A stretch of DNA of 11,912 nt from JBMNNU01 sp050942695 (GTDB taxonomy: Bacteria > Chloroflexota > UBA6077). Position 1 is the first letter of the stretch. Each line of letters opens with the position of its first letter. A program made the position numbers and the translations under genes. This document shows positions 6,975-11,912 of this stretch, piece after piece. The stretch spans positions 1-11,912 of the forward strand of contig JBMNNU010000089.1 in assembly GCA_050942695.1 (NCBI GenBank), in the 5' to 3' direction. Under the pieces are notes generated by a model. That model saw only the letters and a program-made list of their open reading frames with translations, was not told the origin of the DNA and ran no database searches.

Positions 6975-8588
6975 TCAGAGAGTTAGGGTAAAGGTGCTGC
7001 CCTCTCCGTAAACGCTTTGAAAATTGATCTCGCCACCTATCATTTGTGCCAGCCTTTGGCTTAGATACAGACCTAGTCCGGAGCCTGTGCGTGGAAACAG
7101 TAATGAGCTGTCTAACTGCCTGAACGCCTCGAAAAGCACCCTCTGATCCTTCTCTCGGATGCCAATTCCCGTATCTATCACGCTGATCTCTGTCGTCAGC
7201 CGCCCTTCTCTCTGGCGCTGGGCGCATTTGATGTGAATGGAGCCCCTTTCAGTAAATTTGATAGCGTTGTCGAGGAGGTTTAGAAGGATCTGACTCAGGG
7301 CACGCCGGTCGGAGAGTATGGTGATCTGCCCATCCGGGGTGCCGTTTGTTAACTTGAGCCCCTTTTCCTCCGCCATCGGCTTAAGGGTATTCACCACCTC
7401 ACGGATCACCGCTACTACATCAACCGACTCGGTCCTGATGTCGACCTTTCCAGACTCGATCTTAGCGATGTCTAGCAGGTCGTTGATGAGTGACAGCAGA
7501 TGCTTAGCGCTGCTTTGAATCGTCTGCAGTTGGCTCTCCTGGTCATCGGTAAGGGGGCCGGGCAGTTTCATAAGGAGCGTGCCGGTAAAGCCGATAATGG
7601 CGTTGAGCGGCGTTCGCAGTTCGTGGCTCATGTTGGCCAGAAACCGGTCCTTGGCCCGATTAGCGTTCTCCAGCTCCAGGTTCTTCTCCTTAAGCCTCTC
7701 GTCCGCCAGTTTGCGCTGCTCGATCTCCTGCTTGAGCCGATTGTTGGCCAACTCCAGATCGGCAGTACGCGCCGCCACCCTCGCCTCCAACTCATCATTC
7801 GCCCTTCGCAGCGCATCTTCCGCCTTCTCGCGCTCCGTGACGTCTCGAAATACCAGGATTACGCCGATAACGTTCCCCTTATCGTCTTTGATGGGGGCGG
7901 CATTGTCATCTATCGGTTTCTCTTTGCCGTCCTTTGCTATCAGCACCGTGTGGTTTGCCAGCCCTACAACGGTGCCTTCGGCCAAAACCTTCGTTACCGG
8001 GTTCTCGACGGGCTTACGCGTGTCCCTGTTTACGATATTGAATATCTCTATCAGCTTTCTATGTAAGACCTCTTCCTCTTTCCAACCTGTCAGATCCTCG
8101 GCAACGGGATTCATGAATGTTATCAGCCCGTTTTCGTCGGTGGCGATCACAGCATCACCAATACTCCTGAGCGTCGTCGTCAGCCACCTCTCGTTCTCCC
8201 GAAGTTTCCTCTCCATCCTATGTCTGTACAGCGCCATATCGATGGCTATGTGCAGTTCCCGCTCTCTGAACGGTTTGACGATATAGCCATAGGGTTCGGT
8301 TATCTTTGCGCGCTGCAACGTGGCTTCGTCGGCGTAAGCCGTGAGGTAGACGATCGGAATATCCAGGTGAGCGCGGATCTGATCCGCGGCCGCCACGCCA
8401 TCGATCTCTCCACCAAGCATAACGTCCATTAACACGAGGTCGGGGCGTAGCTCGCGGGCTCTTTCGACGGCCTCTTCTCCCGAAAAAACGATGTCGGTCG
8501 TCCTGTATCCCAGGCTTTTCAGCTTGTATTGAATGTCCAGCGCTTCGATACCTTCGTCCTCAACGATCATTACCTTTGGACCAGGCAT
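6975..8588 (-). CDS. REC-PAS hybrid sensor histidine kinase
   Basis: A 537-residue cytoplasmic kinase with a receiver first. I start it at the ATG at 8588 (MPGPKVMIVEDE), 4 nt after the stop of the upstream kinase and preceded by a GGGGTGA-like site; an earlier ATG at 8645 would only add residues overlapping that gene. REC covers ~1-120 with acidic pair Glu10/Asp11, phosphoacceptor Asp55 (LVLMDVML), Thr83 and Lys105 (KPF). A PAS domain follows (~133-250, SIGDAVIATDENG to FRDVTERE), then a signalling coiled coil (~250-312). HisKA has the H-box SHELRTPLNA with His322. HATPase_c has the N-box with Asn441 (LLDNAIKF), G1 DTGIGI (Asp472) and G2 GSGLGL (502-507). All catalytic residues are present, so it should autophosphorylate and accept phosphate. 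There is no membrane segment and no output domain. It probably takes its signal, through REC, from the kinase encoded just upstream. Confidence 0.93.
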   Translation of the reverse strand: MPGPKVMIVEDEGIEALDIQYKLKSLGYRTTDIVFSGEEAVERARELRPDLVLMDVMLGGEIDGVAAADQIRAHLDIPIVYLTAYADEATLQRAKITEPYGYIVKPFRERELHIAIDMALYRHRMERKLRENERWLTTTLRSIGDAVIATDENGLITFMNPVAEDLTGWKEEEVLHRKLIEIFNIVNRDTRKPVENPVTKVLAEGTVVGLANHTVLIAKDGKEKPIDDNAAPIKDDKGNVIGVILVFRDVTEREKAEDALRRANDELEARVAARTADLELANNRLKQEIEQRKLADERLKEKNLELENANRAKDRFLANMSHELRTPLNAIIGFTGTLLMKLPGPLTDDQESQLQTIQSSAKHLLSLINDLLDIAKIESGKVDIRTESVDVVAVIREVVNTLKPMAEEKGLKLTNGTPDGQITILSDRRALSQILLNLLDNAIKFTERGSIHIKCAQRQREGRLTTEISVIDTGIGIREKDQRVLFEAFRQLDSSLLFPRTGSGLGLYLSQRLAQMIGGEINFQSVYGEGSTFTLTL

Positions 8589-8592
8589 AGTG

Positions 8593-11500
8593 TCACCCCG
8601 TATTCCTCTCCGTTGTTGCGAAAGTAATCGTAAACTCCGTTCCATTGTTCGTATTGATAGCTATTTTGCCCTTGAGCTGCCTCACGAGCACATTTACCAG
8701 TTGCAATCCCAGCGTCTCGCAATCATTTATCTTCAGACCCTTTGGCAGGCCAACACCGTTGTCGCTAACGGTCAATATATACTGTCTATCAACATTGCGG
8801 CGCAGGCCGATGAGGATCTCGCCCATTCTGCTGTCACGTCTCCACCAATCCGGGAAGGCATGCTTGAGCGAGTTTGACACCAACTCGTTGATCATCAAAG
8901 CGCAGGGGATCACGGTATCTATCTCTAGATCGACATCTTCAACCTGTATTCTAGGTCTAACAGCCCTTTCGCTTGCCCCATACGATAGAAGTAGGTTGGC
9001 CGTTATGCTCTTTATATACTCGGCCATGTCTATCCTTGCCAACGACTCGGATTGGTACAGCTTCTCGTGGATGAGAGCCATCGAGTGAATCCGGTTTTGG
9101 CTTTCCTGGAACAGCTCGACGGCCTGCTCATCTTTGATGAAAGGCAACTGAAGGCTAAGCACGCTCTGGATGATCTGGAGGTTGTTCTTGACACGGTGGT
9201 GTATCTCCTTAAGAAGCACCTCCTTCTCCCGGAGCGATCTCTTCACCTGATCCTCAACCTTCTTCATTCCATCGACCAACCTGGCGTTCTCGAGAGATAT
9301 CGCTGCCTGAGACGTCAGCAATTCCGTCATCTGCGTCTTTACTGAGGTAAACACCGAATCCGAAAGACGGTTTTCCAGGTACAATACCCCTATCATCCTC
9401 GAGAGTTTGATCACCGGAAGACAGAGAACCGAGCGCAACTGCATGGCCTGCACCTCAGGATTGTCTTTGAAGATGCCTTCACGGGATGCGTTATTGAGGA
9501 TCACTCTCTCCCCGGTGCGGTATACATAACGGACAATCGCCTTGCAGATATCTTCTACATCGTCGAGCGCTCGATCCAAGGTCCGGGCTCTTTGCTTTTC
9601 CTGGATGTGGCTCTCAGCGCGGACAAAGAGGTTGCCTTCCTCAGCGATCAACAGATAGCCGTGTTGCGCCCCTGAGCTTTCGATCACCACGTTCATGATC
9701 TTCTTCAGCAGAGCGTCCTGCTCAATTTCTGCTGAGATGGCGAGTGAGGACTTCATCAGGTAGTCGACGTCGAGGTCGGGAAGCGTATGGGAGGATGAAG
9801 GCTCCGCCTCGAGTTGCGTGTAAGGGACTCTCTCTTCCTCGAAGTACTCGGGGTACTTCTCGATGAGGGCAATTTCCTTTCGTTCGGCGCGACATTTTTT
9901 GTACAGGCGCGCCGCCTCAGCGAAGTACACCCTTTCAGAACAGTACCCGGCCTGAAGTAACAGCTCACCGAGGCTTTCGTTGATGTGTCCTTCTAGAAAT
10001 GTATAGCCCTGCCGGTGAGCGATGTCGATCGCGTCCAGGTACAGGCCTCTGGCTTTTTGAAAATCTCCCGTAACCCTTTCCAGCTCGGCACAGAGAAAAG
10101 CCAGGTAGGGTTTCAGGAGAGGGCCTAATGCCGCCCAGGTCTCGATTTTCTCGATGGTGGGTTGGATCTCGGCGAGCAGCTCGGCCTTGCTCGTGAAACG
10201 CAGTCCTCTCTCGTACAGCTTGAGCGTGTTGAGCACCAGGAATATATGCCATTGGCGTTTGAGGACATTGTCTGTGAGGCCGGAGAGGTAGCGCCGAAAG
10301 CCTACCAGGTAGTCTTCGGACTTTTCGTACTCGCCGAAGTAGTAGTGCACCATTGCCATGTGGACGAAGTAGCTTCCAGCCGAGGCGATGTGGTTATCCC
10401 GTTCCCATTGAGCCAACTTCTCTTCCATGGGTACGGGTGTGTATTTCTTCTTCATCGGCTCGATCCAGCCGGCCTGCATCGCCTGCGCGAGCCCAACAGA
10501 GAATGATAGGTGATACCTGTTGGAGAACTGCAGACATTCCTTAGCGTAGTCCTCGATGGCGGCCATGTCCGCACCTTGAACTTGGAGGTTCCACATCAAG
10601 GGGCCGTAGGAGAGGCCCGCGTTATAGAGGTCGCCGCAGTTTTTTCCGGATTGGATCGACTTGAGGCAATACTCAACGATCTGCTGCGGGTGGCTGCGTG
10701 AGTGCATATTGCACCATACGATACCGTTCATCCCGCGGGTAGCCCCGAAGGTGTTCGGGTACTTCGCCGACAGGTCGCGCGCCAGATCTTCGTATCGGAA
10801 CGCCTGCTCGAAATCTCCTTGCTCCCCGAGCTGAAGCCCCATGATGCTGAAGGAGTAGATCACAGATTCGTCCATCCCACCAGCCAGGCAGTGCTGGGTT
10901 GATTGCGCGGCAGAGAGGTAGAGTTGGGGGACGAGGCCAGACATATAGAGGTCTGGGATCAGCTCGCTGTAGAAAACGAGCTCGATCTTGCTCCTCCTGT
11001 CGGTAGTAAATGGCATGTTCAGAATCGTATCCCAGACGTCTATGTTCTTGGATGCGATTTCAGCCATCAACTCTTTCCTTCTGCTGTCCGCCTCCTCAGG
11101 GCTGTCGGGGATAGCTTTGCCGAAATAGGCTAGACCCCGGTTGGCCGTCTCGATAGCCTTGATGAAGTTTCCTATAGAGGAGAGCGATGTCGTCTGTTCC
11201 GCAAGGCACTCCGCCTTGTCAAGGTCGGTCTTTGCGTGATCGAGCAACTGGGCGAGCAACTTCTCGGAGTTCCCGTAATTCCCACACATCAGCTCGGTCT
11301 TGGCTGCCCTCTGGTATATCCTGAAAGTGCGCTCGTAGTTGCTGCCCTCCCAGCAGTCCTTAGGCAGCAGCTTCCTGCTCAAATTGAAATACTCGTTGGC
11401 CGCTTCGGTGGCGAGGGAGTCCAGCGCTTTGTTGCCCGCATGGTAGTTCATATTCGATAGCAAATAGGCCGTGTGGGTGTCCAGAGTATCCTCCCTGCCC

Positions 11501-11912
11501 AGATTGAGGTGAGACACTATCGTGAAGAGGTTATCGAGCTTCTCGATATCTACGCTTTCCTTCGGGATGGCCGAGAGAAGGTGGTTGCCGATCTGCCAGT
11601 GGATTTGGCGGCGTTTCTCAGGAGGTATTGCGGAGAGAGTTGCCTCCTGTACCTTGTCGTGGATGAACTGTAGCTGATTCTTATTTTCGATCAGCAGCCC
11701 CGCCCCGAGCGCAGGCTTCAGGATCTCGAAGGTCTCCAACAGAGTCATTTCCCTGATCATGGATAGCTCATCAGGCGAAAAGGTATTCCCCATACAGGCG
11801 CAGTACTCGAGCAGCGATATCAGCTCCGGCGGAAGCTTTCGAATCTTGGAGCTGAAGAGGGCAACCACAGTGGTCGGCATGGGGGATTGGTGGATCTTGT
11901 CCAGATCCCACC
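8593..11912 (-). CDS. Multi-sensor histidine kinase (AAA-TPR-GAF-HisKA_2), 5' partial
   Basis: C-terminal 1,105 residues of a giant sensor kinase. The frame is open to the right edge, and residues before the ATG at 11880 (WDLDKIHQSP) continue the family pattern, so that ATG is internal. Numbered from it: 1-110 match the end of the AAA-ATPase region of multi-domain kinases (VVALFSSKIRKLP, CACMGNTF, FIHDKVQEA); ~110-690 form a helical TPR-like region (GNYGNSEKLLAQLLDHA, GDFEQAFRYEDLA, GEYEKSEDYL); ~705-870 is a GAF domain (GYLLIAEEGNL, SVLCLPVI, IGVLYLEN); ~873-960 is a HisKA_2 dimerisation domain with EIHHRVKNNLQIIQ (His894/His895; His895 aligns with the HWE phosphoacceptor). HATPase_c follows, with Asn998 or Asn1003 in INELVSNSLKHAF, Asp1040 in SDNGVG and TLGLQLV. 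Proteins of this kind usually begin with a Ser/Thr kinase domain, which would lie outside the window. It is cytoplasmic and the ligand is unknown. Its stop TGA (8595-8593) is 4 nt before the hybrid kinase start, so translation is probably coupled. Confidence 0.92.
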   Translation of the reverse strand, partial: WDLDKIHQSPMPTTVVALFSSKIRKLPPELISLLEYCACMGNTFSPDELSMIREMTLLETFEILKPALGAGLLIENKNQLQFIHDKVQEATLSAIPPEKRRQIHWQIGNHLLSAIPKESVDIEKLDNLFTIVSHLNLGREDTLDTHTAYLLSNMNYHAGNKALDSLATEAANEYFNLSRKLLPKDCWEGSNYERTFRIYQRAAKTELMCGNYGNSEKLLAQLLDHAKTDLDKAECLAEQTTSLSSIGNFIKAIETANRGLAYFGKAIPDSPEEADSRRKELMAEIASKNIDVWDTILNMPFTTDRRSKIELVFYSELIPDLYMSGLVPQLYLSAAQSTQHCLAGGMDESVIYSFSIMGLQLGEQGDFEQAFRYEDLARDLSAKYPNTFGATRGMNGIVWCNMHSRSHPQQIVEYCLKSIQSGKNCGDLYNAGLSYGPLMWNLQVQGADMAAIEDYAKECLQFSNRYHLSFSVGLAQAMQAGWIEPMKKKYTPVPMEEKLAQWERDNHIASAGSYFVHMAMVHYYFGEYEKSEDYLVGFRRYLSGLTDNVLKRQWHIFLVLNTLKLYERGLRFTSKAELLAEIQPTIEKIETWAALGPLLKPYLAFLCAELERVTGDFQKARGLYLDAIDIAHRQGYTFLEGHINESLGELLLQAGYCSERVYFAEAARLYKKCRAERKEIALIEKYPEYFEEERVPYTQLEAEPSSSHTLPDLDVDYLMKSSLAISAEIEQDALLKKIMNVVIESSGAQHGYLLIAEEGNLFVRAESHIQEKQRARTLDRALDDVEDICKAIVRYVYRTGERVILNNASREGIFKDNPEVQAMQLRSVLCLPVIKLSRMIGVLYLENRLSDSVFTSVKTQMTELLTSQAAISLENARLVDGMKKVEDQVKRSLREKEVLLKEIHHRVKNNLQIIQSVLSLQLPFIKDEQAVELFQESQNRIHSMALIHEKLYQSESLARIDMAEYIKSITANLLLSYGASERAVRPRIQVEDVDLEIDTVIPCALMINELVSNSLKHAFPDWWRRDSRMGEILIGLRRNVDRQYILTVSDNGVGLPKGLKINDCETLGLQLVNVLVRQLKGKIAINTNNGTEFTITFATTERNTG

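Noticed and set aside
7500..8286. Plus-strand open frames of 188 and 235 codons
   Set aside because: They lie fully antisense to the PAS, coiled-coil and HisKA coding region of the hybrid kinase, whose motifs are intact. Their translations are Ser/Leu/Arg-rich with no recognisable domain.
8589..8645. Longer start at 8645 for the hybrid kinase
   Set aside because: The extra 19 residues are not part of the receiver fold and overlap the end of the upstream kinase. The ATG at 8588 begins the receiver and follows the upstream stop by 4 nt.

Overview
The window looks like bacterial chromosome with two gene blocks that converge near position 6965. The bacterial assignment rests on Shine-Dalgarno sites, a PilZ protein and large modular histidine kinases. 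The gene set (Rad50/SbcC, NurA and HerA homologues, plus a giant AAA-TPR-GAF sensor kinase) would fit Chloroflexota or a neighbouring, perhaps thermophilic, lineage. That is inference from gene content only; no rRNA or marker gene is present.

Left block (1-6961, plus strand, G+C-rich). Five genes lie head to tail: the C-terminal part of a Rad50/SbcC-type SMC ATPase (cut by the left edge), a NurA-family nuclease, a small protein that resembles a free-standing HAS-barrel domain, a PilZ-domain protein with both c-di-GMP-binding motifs, and a HerA-family hexameric DNA translocase. Spacers are 113, 69, 75 and 38 nt, so an operon is likely. Rad50, NurA and HerA are the known parts of the Mre11-Rad50-HerA-NurA DNA-end-resection machinery, best studied in archaea. 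Mre11/SbcD would be expected just left of the window. The unusual part is the two-gene insert between nurA and herA: the HAS-barrel-like protein, a plausible HerA/NurA docking adaptor, and the PilZ protein, a plausible c-di-GMP input. Each of the first two spacers carries a short intergenic repeat: a 15-bp inverted repeat of ACAGATTACACAGA type, and a triple CGCGAAA-type repeat.

Right block (6975-11912, minus strand, visibly lower G+C). Two signalling genes are separated by 4 nt. The upstream one, cut by the right edge, is the C-terminal 1,105 residues of a multi-sensor kinase: the end of an AAA-ATPase region, a long TPR-like helical region, a GAF domain and a HisKA_2-type kinase core. The downstream one is a REC-PAS-coiled coil-HisKA-HATPase hybrid kinase. 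The first has no receiver after its kinase core and the second begins with one, so a phosphorelay between them is the simple reading. No DNA-binding output is seen. The 13-nt gap between blocks holds nothing recognisable. No tRNA, rRNA, CRISPR array or insertion sequence was found.
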